Positions 38,601-44,261 of a stretch of DNA of 49,049 nucleotides are shown piece after piece. The notes below the pieces were generated by a model. It was not told where the DNA came from and searched no databases. It worked only from the letters and a program-made list of their open reading frames with translations. The translations under genes were made by a program, and so were the position numbers. Every line of letters begins with the position of its first letter. The first letter of the stretch is position 1. This stretch comes from a virus, in IMG/VR virus record IMGVR_UViG_3300024346_000110, positions 1 to 49,049 of that record, one strand, 5' to 3'.

Positions 38601-38930
38601 TGTGTCTATATTTTCAGTTATATCATCTATTAAGCTGGTACTAAGTGTTGAGGCTAATGATTGCCATGTTGCTGAATTGGTGTAAACAGTATTGTATGTA
38701 CTAGTCCAGTCACCTGAGTTTGCATTAAATGTTACTGTCAACTCATCAACATCATTTATTAGTTCAACTATTTCCGGATAAAAATCTATATTATCAGCAC
38801 CTAGTACTAGATCTGAAACTAAAACTCTGCTAGTAACATTACTATTATATACTAACAAATAGTCGTCTGTATTGATTATCTCCCTGGTAGGTAAACTCTC
38901 AATAGTAATATTATTATTACACTTGGCCAT
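26670..38930 (-). CDS. Giant repetitive tail-fibre protein (4086 aa)
   Basis: One uninterrupted 12.3-kb gene. A short N-terminus (NITIESLPTREIINTDDYLLVYN) resembles virion-attachment starts. Residues about 50-760 are degenerate 14-residue units starting with Trp. Residues about 760-915 are eight 20-residue units (SGQWAQQTDITDLTSTVAAN). Residues about 1105-1265 are a DTRVDGV/DQSITDL heptad array, probably a trimeric coiled coil. From about 1290 to 3240 long runs of W-x-S-T-H-A-S-V-L-A-T-S-S-D alternate with six copies of a module containing VVDVIDIKVRELSGYDIIDG. The last approximately 270 residues form a LamG-like domain ending EGYLAWKWGLEHKLPDDHAY. It must be an extended fibre or whisker reaching far from the particle with a binding tip. 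A late octamer lies 6 bases upstream. Copy numbers could differ from the true genome if repeats were misassembled. Confidence 0.85.
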   Translation of the reverse strand: MAKCNNNITIESLPTREIINTDDYLLVYNSNVTSRVLVSDLVLGADNIDFYPEIVELINDVDELTVTFNANSGDWTSTYNTVYTNSATWQSLASTLSTSLIDDITENIDTWTAATTTMQLNSGAWDNTTSIISSKSDRWDTASDIVITSQANWDSAYTASQNGLAAIHEALELIQHSPWYTYMFGGSGSSGGGGTVSGDDPGGAFQSVYATVLTNSARWSEIDIPVEIEQRINDIYTNVSANSSYWSEPSIPSSVESRITLLEQRVDYLDTRDQQWDYAYESITTNEQNWNNTYNKINTSSNNWDIAYSRVETYGDNWDDTAGIVSNNKTNWDTAYSKIVSDASKWDTTHTKVNNGSTNWDNTYNRVLGSGGNWDTAYSRIVADADDWSAAYTAITINSNNWNNAYNRIVADADDWDDAYESITLNAVGWTETRDVVSNNKSEWNRAVSTIDDSGVIWNSTYNTVRALSGTWDESAVVDQLQQSIDAVESRLSSYVALTGDQIEGDISVTGSATFESGANVTGDITIAGDIHATGDLYVNKNSIIFSDDEKFSSQDAKDSKSVYNTFTSNSSVWNETYNTVQNNEASWNTTYSVIIENEIKWNSAYNRIQSDAGGWSDTENTVTNNKSDWNFAFNTIQTNKTTWDAAVATINQNSSNWNTAYTTILTKQDDWNATKTRVELSGDDWDDTKDIVIANKDEWNYTYNTLNSSKAGWDNIKTRVDQDADEWDTAVTTLNSKQSDWDQTHNKVSTSGQKWDDTYTTVSINSGQWAQQTDITDLTSTVAANSGQWAQQTDITDLTSTVAANSGQWSQHTDITDLTSTVSINSGQWAQQTDITDLTSTVAANSGQWSQHTDITDLTSTVAANSGQWAQQTDITDLTSTVSINSGQWAQQTDITDLTSTVNINSGQWAETIDPATVVAVSGDTITGELSVVQDLSINSNLNILHGDIIFGDGDLAHGILHSEDEVESLTKQNIIDFKSVQVSVVSNSGDWFSPPELTTILSTNSSNWSNTYNTVMSNSGDWFSPPELTALLQSSSGNWNNTYNTVMSNSGDWFSPPELTALLQSSSGNWNNTYNTVMSNSGTWDDVVSVVSSLSSSWEESVDIDAVDTRVDGVDTRIDGVDTRVDGVDQSITDLDTRVDGVDTRIDGVDTRVDGVDQSITDLDTRVDGVDQSITDLDTRVDGVDTRIDGVDTRVDGVDQSITDLDTRVDGVDQSITDLDTRVDGVDQSITDLNTRVDGVDTRIDGVDTRIDGVDTRVDGVESNLIDLENILTPLTGQWNSAYSWVVSDSATNNTDYNNTTFVNTSGDTISGDLDISGHLSGTTAVFTSITALSSVVDVIDIKVRELSGYDIIDGDLNVEGNTTVNRLVVANEPLTDQDIRDFKRVYGNVLATSADWNSTHASVLATSADWDSTHASVLATSADWDSTHASVFATSSNWNNTHTSVLATSSDWNSTHASVLVTSGDWNSTHASVLATSSDWDSTHASVLVTSGDWDSTHASVLATSSDWNSAHASVLNTSGDWDSTHASVLNTSGDWDSTHASVLVTSGDWDSTHASVLVTSGDWDSTHASVLATSSDWNSTHASVLATSSDWNSTYTSVLNTSGDWNNTHASVLATSSNWDSTHASVLATSSNWDNTHASVLATSSDWDSVYNFVNSDSATNNTDYNNTTFVNTSGDTITGDLEITGHLTGTTAVFTSITALSSVVDVIDIKVRELSGYDIIDGDLGVGGNIAADTNIYVTHGEIIFGDSNIDHGHAHTPEQIEHLSKQDVRDFKSVHASVLATSGDWNSVYANVLATSSDWNSVYASVLNVSGDWNNTHASVLTTSGDWDSTHASVLATSGDWNSTHASVLATSSDWDSTHTSVNTTSSNWDSTHASVLATSSDWDSTHASVFATSSNWNNTHASVLATSSDWDSTHTSVNTTSSNWDSTHASVLATSSDWDSTHASVLATSSDWDSVYSWVNSDSATNNTHYNNTTFVNTSGDTIKSLEVVNRITGNEAVFTSLTALSSYVDVIDIKVRELSGYDIIDGDLSVGGDISAENSLYVTTGDLIFGDNHLAHGHIHTPEEIEHLSKQDVRDFKSVHTSILTTSAKWDSTHASVLATSSNWNSTYVSVLATSSDWNNTHASVLATSSDWNSVYSWVNSDSATNSTDYNNTTFVNVTGDTITGTLNIIDELNIDSDLNIYYGDIVFGDDGISHGYPHTPEEVERFSREDLRNLKSTYTSVLDTSADWNSTYASVLATSSDWSDTHSSVFDTSATWDSVYNSVLDTSAAWDSTHAVVSNASGNWNDTHVKVDIYSSDWDNTATHVSHGMTSWWSAYTSVFDTSATWDSAYSFTQSDSATNNTDYNRTNYVNTSGDTINGDLSITGHLSGTTAVFTSITALSSVVDVIDIKVRELSGYDIIDGDFGVEGTGSFLNDLYVEHGDIIFGDSNFAHGHAHTPEHIEHLSKQDVRDFKSTNVSVYNTSADWNNVYTDVSVNSADWMSTNVSVNSTSADWNNVYTDVSVNSADWMSTNVSVYNTSADWNNVYTDVSVNSADWDSVYSWVKSDSATNNSTYNNTTYVNVAGDTITGSLEVQQNVVTKNIRTNDPTDRLRLYGGSDNTTGARIELFGGNQGNSSHDNRLMLHADNLFIGDVFDPVDGNNPWMLRIDVDQQNFIIGDITAIDNSMLSVHGKTTIDGDAYVTGNVKVGDITFNGTGSLENLTKQDVRNFKNVYTDVSRTSADWDSTRNSVYGASADWDNVYTDVSRTSADWDSTRNSVYGASADWDNVYTDVSRTSADWNNVYSWVNSDSATNNTDYNRTNFINTSGDTIKSLEVVNRITGNEAVFTSLTALSSYVDVIDIKVRELSGYDIIDGDLSVGGDVSAENNLYVTTGDLIFGDSHLAHGHIHTPEEIEHLSRQDVRDFKSVYISILATSADWNSTHASVLATSGDWDSTYASVLATSADWDSTHASVFNTSGDWNSTHASVLATSGDWDSTHASVYNTSGDWNSTHASVLATSGDWNSTHASVLATSSNWDSTHASVLTTSSDWDSTYASVLATSGDWDSTHASVLATSGDWNSTHASVLATSSDWNSTHASVLATSGDWNSTHASVLATSGDWDSTHASVLATSGDWNSTHASVLATSSNWDSTHASVLATSSDWDSVYSWINSDSATNNTDYNRTNFVNTSGDTIDGNLEIVGHLSGTTAVFTSITALSSVVDVIDIKVRELSGYDIIDGDLRVDGTTTTDILRLTEVDDPLAVVTSPRTRNLINDDSTDVSRAYVYTHAINVNGDSDVNINDVTFSKESTSDVNWEITNATGISNTTETTTTSGFISNILDDNYRYVVDEQRIILHGLTIGKQYAFILFSQAWDTDNVPKNAVISSTTSTQILPVNQNEFSNNQSDGQIFEYTYTANDTTIEIIISPEPNSTWNIYGFANREIWNRGSMVVTSNDLYNHDQTYISVNANSGLWDSVYSFVSSDSATNNTDYNRTSFVNLSGDTITGSLCVTDDVVITGVTMLSSELYIDGHTTFNTGVTAEDNVYIKGDLRVDGNVWLLAGIGDVVNVGESADNIIMFQAPVDSDIYPLQSATRNLGSINNTWNNVYTESLVLGDLVLTSDDLDGVQEVLTSVSDASANWNDSYTHTVRLTGETEVLTDKVETLYQYTISNFDNSTLTYEPSLESYITDEHTSGAINLGDTVIIAATNTVYVLAKNDGLSVNDWVVVNSKPNTLFYRTNLIDGATLDVIDITRYKTAKYSIEVESAGEVMFTEVSMITNGNKATLVEYCINHTTDDPFVEFEVNLNQQTNECELIFKEIPNDQTIWSPAALSSQPFTWLDAADSTKVDVDNSGTFTRWNNSGKTDLYMWTNAGAEPEYITSGDELLNDKNVFKFTGDSDYLESAYDSNDSRDKWNEDPVVWYLVFKPTGVNNFHDYMIWFEQSTGMNLAIVPGDNDEFFGKVWMKENELGNGPYPLTKSFSDTDLTNQWNIFEVEMNPVNNIVKIYLNGMLVATGESDYEFPKTAEHMFRLNANWLGSQFTDGYLAEFIVLEDYQRVHTEGYLAWKWGLEHKLPDDHAYKSRPPQAVCTFKGNRTNLF
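29470..30180 (-). repeat. Array of 42-bp (14-residue) repeats
   Basis: About 17 tandem copies of a 42-base unit encoding W-(N/D)-S-T-H-A-S-V-L-A-T-S-(G/S)-D. Neighbouring units often differ only at silent or Asn/Asp and Gly/Ser positions, suggesting recent expansion by slippage or recombination. Confidence 0.85.
33050..34760 (-). repeat. Two arrays of 42-bp repeats
   Basis: The same 14-residue unit is repeated in two blocks (about 33050-33600 and 33960-34760) separated by one copy of the dispersed module. Several adjacent units are identical at DNA level, for example units carrying CACTAGTCACCAACACGCTGG around 34230-34310. Confidence 0.85.
35130..35625 (-). repeat. Array of 21-bp (7-residue) heptad repeats
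   Basis: Alternating units encode VDTRVDG/VDTRIDG and VDQSITDLDTRVDG, all in strict seven-residue register. DNA identity between units is nearly complete. The protein pattern (Val/Ile at regular a and d positions) predicts a coiled coil of about 160 residues. Confidence 0.85.
36215..36655 (-). repeat. Array of 60-bp (20-residue) repeats
   Basis: Eight tandem units encode NSGQWAQQTDITDLTSTVAA or close variants (SQHTDITD; VSI or VNI in place of VAA). It is a different repeat class from the 14- and 7-residue arrays, in the same gene. Confidence 0.85.
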
Positions 38931-38936
38931 TATGAT

Positions 38937-38944
38937 TATTTATG
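38937..38944 (-). promoter_or_regulatory. Late promoter octamer (CATAAATA)
   Basis: CATAAATA on the minus strand, 6 bases before the giant fibre ATG, in the 46-base gap after the gp15-like gene. Confidence 0.6.
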
Positions 38945-38976
38945 CGCGGAGTCGTGTTTACGCAATGTTGTCAATA

Positions 38977-40065
38977 CTATTTCAATGGTATTACTTTACC
39001 ATGATCTGGTGTGGATATGGCGGTACTGTATCCACCTGCATTCTGTATGATCAAATCACCTGTCAAATCACTATCAATTTCCGGGAGAAAATATTTTATT
39101 TGATTATCATTTATGATCTCGAACTCTATAGGAACACCTACAAATTGTGGGAAGTGCTTCTGCATCTCACCGTCAAACATATCAACACTCGTCCCGCTCA
39201 CACTGTTTACGTTACTGGCTGATATGTAAACGCTCGTTGTTCGTGCGAAGTTATATCCTAGTACAGTATCGTTACCAACGTGTGTTATATGTGGGGCTGC
39301 TGTTAATGGTGGTCCAAATGACTCTAAGTATGACCTCTCAGTTACTTCATCATAGTATGGTAGAATATATTTCATATCACTTGTTATATCATCAACAGGT
39401 GTCATGTTGGTTGTGATTTTATATATATTTTTAGTTGTTTCAGGTGTTGATTTAAATAACCATGTCTTTATTGTGAATGATGTGTCACAACTCAATCTGA
39501 ATGGATCTGTATTATTGAGAGCTTCAGGATAATCAATATTCAAATCTCCGGACCATAAAACTTCTGATCGTATCTCCATATCTTTAGGAAAAAATTGTTT
39601 AGGTAATTTCCATGAAATTATAATGTATGGGTCATTATAAGGTACAAAGTTGCTTATTATCTGCTCAATGTCCGTCTGATAACGCGCCATGATTGACATG
39701 TTCACGCTTATATTTACCGGTACAGGTTGTGGTATGTTATAAGATGTCGCAGCGCTATTATTTGAGGTTGCATTTATGTTCCTCTCAAACTCTGACATGT
39801 AAGCTCCATGTATCTTATTGAAAACTCTACCTTGATCTCTACTTATACCAGACATATTCACTGCCACCACCGGTAAAGTCAAGTGTCTTGCTTTATTGGT
39901 TAGATCGTGGATCACTCTCTGCTTTGGTGCATATACATATCGCACCTTAACTTTAGATTTTACATTTCTTTCACGATCATGCCTCTTTATTATAACATCA
40001 TTAAAAGCTGCTACAAATTGTGTCATAACATCCTTTACCTCAAAAAAGTATGGAGATTCCTTCAT
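38977..40065 (-). CDS. gp15: Tail sheath stabiliser/completion protein (T4 gp15-like) with a C-terminal TIG-like extension
   Basis: A 362-residue protein. The first approximately 250 residues follow the T4 gp15 layout: an aromatic start and helix (FFEVKDVMTQFVAAFNDVII), VRYVYAPKQRV, LPVVAVNMSGI, PVPVNISVNMSIMARYQTDI, EQIISNFVPYNDPYIIISW, then DTSFTIKTWLF. In T4, gp15 (272 aa) caps the contracted-tail tube and connects to the neck. The extra C-terminal 95 residues (ITHVGNDTVLGYNFARTTSV, then FLPEIDSDLTGDLIIQNAGG) look like an IPT/TIG immunoglobulin-like domain. It has a late octamer 7 bases upstream. It lies among fibre genes rather than beside gp13/gp14. Confidence 0.82.
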   Translation of the reverse strand: MKESPYFFEVKDVMTQFVAAFNDVIIKRHDRERNVKSKVKVRYVYAPKQRVIHDLTNKARHLTLPVVAVNMSGISRDQGRVFNKIHGAYMSEFERNINATSNNSAATSYNIPQPVPVNISVNMSIMARYQTDIEQIISNFVPYNDPYIIISWKLPKQFFPKDMEIRSEVLWSGDLNIDYPEALNNTDPFRLSCDTSFTIKTWLFKSTPETTKNIYKITTNMTPVDDITSDMKYILPYYDEVTERSYLESFGPPLTAAPHITHVGNDTVLGYNFARTTSVYISASNVNSVSGTSVDMFDGEMQKHFPQFVGVPIEFEIINDNQIKYFLPEIDSDLTGDLIIQNAGGYSTAISTPDHGKVIPLK

Positions 40066-40072
40066 ATATTGT

Positions 40073-40080
40073 TATTTATG
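40073..40080 (-). promoter_or_regulatory. Late promoter octamer (CATAAATA)
   Basis: CATAAATA on the minus strand, 7 bases before the gp15-like ATG and at the edge of the putative structured RNA region. Confidence 0.6.
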
Positions 40081-40099
40081 GTTGATTTCTGTATTTTGT

Positions 40100-40500
40100 A
40101 GCTTATCATATATAAGTACACAAGTGCGAAATAACGCTACAGTATACCCATCAGCATTTTCGGTACACGAGTGTGAGTAGTGGTTGACTCAAAGATGGTT
40201 TGTAACTCGGCAGAGAGAACTGCTGGAAGAGGTAAAGCTAAATTAAACACAACTGCTGAGCGGCAGATGAAAAACGGCGATGTAAGAAATCGCATAGCAC
40301 CGAACCGCGACTTAATTGTCGGCATGTCTAAGCGGTCGAAAGACCGGAGTTTATAGGTCGGGATTCTCCATAAAGTTTAGATCTCAAACGAGTGACGCTC
40401 TAGTGTAGTGGATTCAAACTGGATATAACTACCTAACTCAATGTTTACCTGTTACTGTTATATAGGTGCATTGTAGGTGTACGGCCTCTCCTGGAGAAAA
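40100..40500 (+). ncRNA. Candidate structured non-coding RNA
   Basis: The longest gene-free stretch of the window (40066-40510) is rich in hairpins. The clearest is GCGGTCGAAAGACCGG (40332-40347), a 5-bp stem closed by a GAAA (GNRA) tetraloop on the plus strand. Others are GGCAG-CTGC (about 40209-40223), CTGC-GCAG (about 40254-40266), GCGAT-ATCGC (about 40277-40293), CGAC-GTCG (about 40307-40321), an outer TCTAA-TTAGA enclosing the tetraloop hairpin, and TCTCC-GGAGA near 40490. The tetraloop favours the plus strand, antisense to the surrounding genes. A basic 54-codon plus-strand frame (ATG 40195, stop 40354-40356) is the coding alternative, without a ribosome site. No known RNA family was recognised. 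Confidence 0.5.
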
Positions 40501-40510
40501 CTACCGTGAC

Positions 40511-42202
40511 TTACTGTCTCCATTCAATTAATATTCCATTAACGAATATCAATGTATCTTGACCTAAAGGAATTGTGGCGGTGATACCTTCTTTCCATTC
40601 ACCTGCACTGAGTACATACACATCGTTGCTGAAGCTCGCATCTCCTGTGGCGGTCAAGTCGTGTGTTGTTACTGTTGTTAAATCCGCTATACCTGGTTCT
40701 AGATGCTGATGTGCACCAAATTCATCGAGTTTGTTGTTGACGCTAGCTTGCCACTCACCACTGTTCAGTTGTGTTGTTGTGTATGTGTCATTCCAATTGC
40801 CACTGGTGTTGCTCACGTCAGTGTATACATTATTCCAATCACCACTAGTGTCGTGCACACTTGTGTGAGTGCTGTCCCAATCACCACTGGTGTTGTACAC
40901 ACTTGTATGTGTGCTGTCCCAAATGGAGCTTGTTGCTAACACACTAGTATGAGTGCTGTCCCAATCACCACTGGTGTTGTACACACTCGTGTATGTGCTG
41001 TCCCAATCACCACTAGTCGTCTGCATCTTGGTTATTGTAGCATCACGTTGCGCACTCACCTGCTGTACATTGGATCTCACATCATCGAGATTAGGTATGA
41101 CCGTGCCTCTGTATTCAAGTTCATCTGCCGTGCTCCAATAATCCGGATATACACTATGATATGAATCACGCACGTGTGTATCATTCAGATCACTGTTATC
41201 ATCACCGTTGAATAAATTCTTGTTTACACCTCTGATTGAAGTGAGTCTATCATGTTGTGCGGATGTAACTTTAACGAAAGTTGTGTCAACAAATCCTGTC
41301 CAAGGTCCGTCCAGAACATCGTTGTATGTTATGTCGGCACTATGATCAGCTGTTTTGTCAGAGTGATACTCGACAGATCGTAACTTGGTCACCGATTGAT
41401 CACCAACACCGTTGCCGGCACCACTGCTCAGCTCTGGAATTTTGGTGTATATATCACCTTGTTCAATCAAATCATACGCTTTGATCGGTGTGATTGTTGA
41501 GTATTCAGGTGCGTTTTGTTGAAGACTTGTCATGTGATTGAACAAATCTCCAAGCACATTGCTTGTCACATCTGCCCATGGTTGGATGTTGTCCAGTTTA
41601 CCACCATCTTGCTGCAAATATCTACCATTGATAGCTCCAGTTGATTCAATCTCCCCAGCAACAGTTGCATCACCACCTACAGTCAATAGTGTGTTTATGT
41701 CACCCGCAACACCAACACCAACTGTGCCATGCTGTGTGATGTCAAGTGCCAGTTCATCACCATTATAAAATCTAGAAACACTGTGAGTTGTACCGAATTG
41801 CTTGACTTCCAATCCGATATCAGTACCGTAATTGGTTATATCAAACGAACTTGTCGCGATGCTGTTGGTGTTCAATTGTGTTGTTTCACCCTCAACAACA
41901 AGATCACCATGCACGAACATGTTGTCAGCTGATGTGTGTCCTGTGAGTGTTGTGTCGTTCAGCAAAAACTGATTGCTGACATTGTCCACATTCTCTAAAC
42001 CGACGTGATATTTATCAGCTGCAAGCAACACACTCTCGATGGTGTATTGTCTCTCACCATCTGGTGAATCTGTATCATATCCTACTAGATACATGCTTGA
42101 TGTCGCATCTGTCACTGTACCACCAGTCATGCTACCATCATTAGTTGCCGGAGCTGTGTATGCTCCTGTTACTTGTTGAAAATCCGTGAAGTTCTTAGCC
42201 AT
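40511..42202 (-). CDS. Tail-fibre-like protein (563 aa)
   Basis: The N-terminus (FTDFQQVTGAYTAPATNDGS) differs from the other fibres and suggests another attachment point. Residues about 85-215 have beta-helix-like strands (TSADNMFVHGDLVVEGETTQ) ending in INGRYLQQDGGKLDNI, close to INGRDISADGAKLDSV of the 637 aa protein. Residues about 400-510 carry seven or so 14-residue W-D-S-T-x-T-S-V units like those of the giant fibre. The C-terminus (IPLGQDTLIFVNGILIEWRQ) is a short beta tip. A late octamer lies 8 bases upstream. A 445-base non-coding gap follows. Confidence 0.8.
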   Translation of the reverse strand: MAKNFTDFQQVTGAYTAPATNDGSMTGGTVTDATSSMYLVGYDTDSPDGERQYTIESVLLAADKYHVGLENVDNVSNQFLLNDTTLTGHTSADNMFVHGDLVVEGETTQLNTNSIATSSFDITNYGTDIGLEVKQFGTTHSVSRFYNGDELALDITQHGTVGVGVAGDINTLLTVGGDATVAGEIESTGAINGRYLQQDGGKLDNIQPWADVTSNVLGDLFNHMTSLQQNAPEYSTITPIKAYDLIEQGDIYTKIPELSSGAGNGVGDQSVTKLRSVEYHSDKTADHSADITYNDVLDGPWTGFVDTTFVKVTSAQHDRLTSIRGVNKNLFNGDDNSDLNDTHVRDSYHSVYPDYWSTADELEYRGTVIPNLDDVRSNVQQVSAQRDATITKMQTTSGDWDSTYTSVYNTSGDWDSTHTSVLATSSIWDSTHTSVYNTSGDWDSTHTSVHDTSGDWNNVYTDVSNTSGNWNDTYTTTQLNSGEWQASVNNKLDEFGAHQHLEPGIADLTTVTTHDLTATGDASFSNDVYVLSAGEWKEGITATIPLGQDTLIFVNGILIEWRQ

Positions 42203-42210
42203 ATCATAAT

Positions 42211-42218
42211 TATTTATT
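42211..42218 (-). promoter_or_regulatory. Late promoter octamer (AATAAATA)
   Basis: AATAAATA on the minus strand, 8 bases before ATG 42202, in the 42-base gap after the 671 aa gene. Confidence 0.55.
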
Positions 42219-42244
42219 CATCACACATAGTAATTTCGAATTAA

Positions 42245-44260
42245 TCATGTGTAGAAGTTTTGATAGAAATCTAAATCATTCTCCACCCATTGAATCACGT
42301 TGTTGGTTTTGGATAGATACAGAGTGACACCATGTGTGAGCCAATCTGTATACATGTAACTATGACCAAGAATATATTGACCGGTTGCATATGGTCTGTA
42401 CAGGTTGTCACTGACGTTGAATGGAACAACATAATGGTAATGACGTTCTGTGGTTGAGCCATTCTGCCACCATTGATCATAATATATTGAAACACCTTCC
42501 GCCACATTGCCATTGTATGACATCCCATCACGTTGACATTTGGTTTTGGTGCTACTGTCAGATCCTAGGTTCCCCCACGTGCCTACTCTAAACTTGTTAT
42601 TAACTCCATTTGTTGTGCTGGCACTGTGATCGCCTGCCACAATTTGCATGCGCCAGATGCCCACAGCAGCATAACCATACTGTATCTCGAATAAGACACC
42701 ATTGAGAACACCTTGCCACGTGCGTGTTACTGGATACAAAGCATCCAACGTTGATGTGTTTGGTAGTGGTATGGCGATCGGTTCACTTCCTTCTGGTTGA
42801 ACCCACCAGTGTCCCCACTGATCAAAAATATCATCACCCCAATCATTAAAACGGTAGGCAGTACCTATGTTCTTATCCACGTCAAACGGACCAGCATCCG
42901 CTGGTAATATGGCATTGGTTGTGGTGCCTAAATCATGTGTTGGTGATGCACCTACTGTGTAACCTTGAGTATTGATGTTAAAGCTGGATCTCACTTGGTG
43001 TGGCCATTGTGAATAGTTCAATCCACCACCCCTCTCGAGCCATCGATATTCATATGGAAATGTACTACCGTAAAATCTTCGATTCGCATGACCAGGTGTT
43101 CTCATCTCTAGAGTTGATCCAGCGAATGGACTAGCGTAAGGCCAGTCAGTTCGAACTCGATGAAGCCTAGTAGTATTTATATTGAAATCCGCAACAGTTG
43201 CATTTTCAATGAGATCATAAAAGTTCCAACCCAATACAACCTCTGGTGGACAATTGAGTGCATTCACCACAAAAGTGTTGCTGTCCCATCCTAACAGAGC
43301 CATTGTTGGCATGATATAAGAACTTCTCCATGCACCTAGGCTCGCGTCAATAGGATTGTTGGCCGGGTTTTCTGGATACAGATATGGGCCTTTGCCGGAA
43401 CCTTGCTGCCAGTTTCCATCACTGTCTTCCCATCCAGGTAAGATGGTGTACCACCGGGCGTTGTCTATCAAGTTTTCTTTGAGTGACACGTTTTGTAACA
43501 CCGGTGGGTCAACATACTCAATCATCATCTCAACTGGCGTTGTGTCATACGCCTGCTCACCATCTGGTCCTATAGCCAACATGTACCAGTCTGATTGGTT
43601 GGCGGTCACATCCGTCTCGAAATCGAAACTACCAATACCATCAATTCTGGTGTTTCCACCATCATGATACTGTCTCCAGATGCCAGCACCTCCAGCCAAT
43701 GTGGTAGGATTTCCTACCATTTTTGCGATCCACCAATTCACACCAGTTGCATCAGTGGTGTTGTACATGTCAGTTTTATGACCATCAAAAATCATTCCAC
43801 GTATTCGTACTCGGCCAGTGTATTTGGGTTGCCATTTGAGATAGATTATCATGTTTGTGCCAGTTACATTGTGTCTTCCTGGGTGCACCTCTCCGGCGTA
43901 ATTCATGAACGGTAAATCTGCAGCATTCTCGGTTGTGGCTGTATGACCTTCGTCTCCATGATCCCACCTGATAAACAAATGTGTATCACCCCATGCGTCT
44001 CTTATATACACATCATCATTGATGAAATCTTGACATGTTAAATTTGCACCATGTGTGTATCCATAGGCCCACCCTTTGTATGTGTCTATATCTTGGAGAG
44101 AGCTATTACCTACAGCTTTATTGTATTTGATGATCGCTTTATAATCTCCAGGCCAATGATACGTGAACTTACCACCTCGGTTTGTTGTTTCACCCAAACT
44201 TATGTCTTGATCTCTGAAATAGAAATCCCGAGTGCTGCGTGACTCTTCATGACGAGCCAT
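42245..44260 (-). CDS. Non-repetitive virion or adhesin protein (671 aa)
   Basis: A 671-residue protein rich in Trp, Tyr, Gly and His, without the repeats of its neighbours. Segments such as KFTYHWPGDYKAIIKYNKAV, FIRWDHGDEGHT, YLKWQPKYTGRVRIRGMIFD and WYTILPGWEDSDGNWQQGSG suggest several beta-sandwich domains of a carbohydrate-binding kind, but none was identified. It starts two bases after the S74 fibre stop (TAACATG), with GGAGAAG as ribosome site, so the two are co-translated. A receptor-binding tip or a protein assembling on the S74 fibre is a reasonable inference from this coupling. Confidence 0.7.
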   Translation of the reverse strand: MARHEESRSTRDFYFRDQDISLGETTNRGGKFTYHWPGDYKAIIKYNKAVGNSSLQDIDTYKGWAYGYTHGANLTCQDFINDDVYIRDAWGDTHLFIRWDHGDEGHTATTENAADLPFMNYAGEVHPGRHNVTGTNMIIYLKWQPKYTGRVRIRGMIFDGHKTDMYNTTDATGVNWWIAKMVGNPTTLAGGAGIWRQYHDGGNTRIDGIGSFDFETDVTANQSDWYMLAIGPDGEQAYDTTPVEMMIEYVDPPVLQNVSLKENLIDNARWYTILPGWEDSDGNWQQGSGKGPYLYPENPANNPIDASLGAWRSSYIMPTMALLGWDSNTFVVNALNCPPEVVLGWNFYDLIENATVADFNINTTRLHRVRTDWPYASPFAGSTLEMRTPGHANRRFYGSTFPYEYRWLERGGGLNYSQWPHQVRSSFNINTQGYTVGASPTHDLGTTTNAILPADAGPFDVDKNIGTAYRFNDWGDDIFDQWGHWWVQPEGSEPIAIPLPNTSTLDALYPVTRTWQGVLNGVLFEIQYGYAAVGIWRMQIVAGDHSASTTNGVNNKFRVGTWGNLGSDSSTKTKCQRDGMSYNGNVAEGVSIYYDQWWQNGSTTERHYHYVVPFNVSDNLYRPYATGQYILGHSYMYTDWLTHGVTLYLSKTNNVIQWVENDLDFYQNFYT

Positions 44261-44261
44261 G

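Noticed and set aside
40400-40440. Similarity to the 5' end of tmRNA (GTGGATTCAAACTGG)
   Set aside because: No tag reading frame ending in a typical degradation tag and no acceptor or T-arm partner was found nearby; the match is short.
40100-40500. Group I or group II intron
   Set aside because: Neither a group I P7-type core nor a group II domain V could be identified, and the flanking genes are complete, so no split exons need joining.
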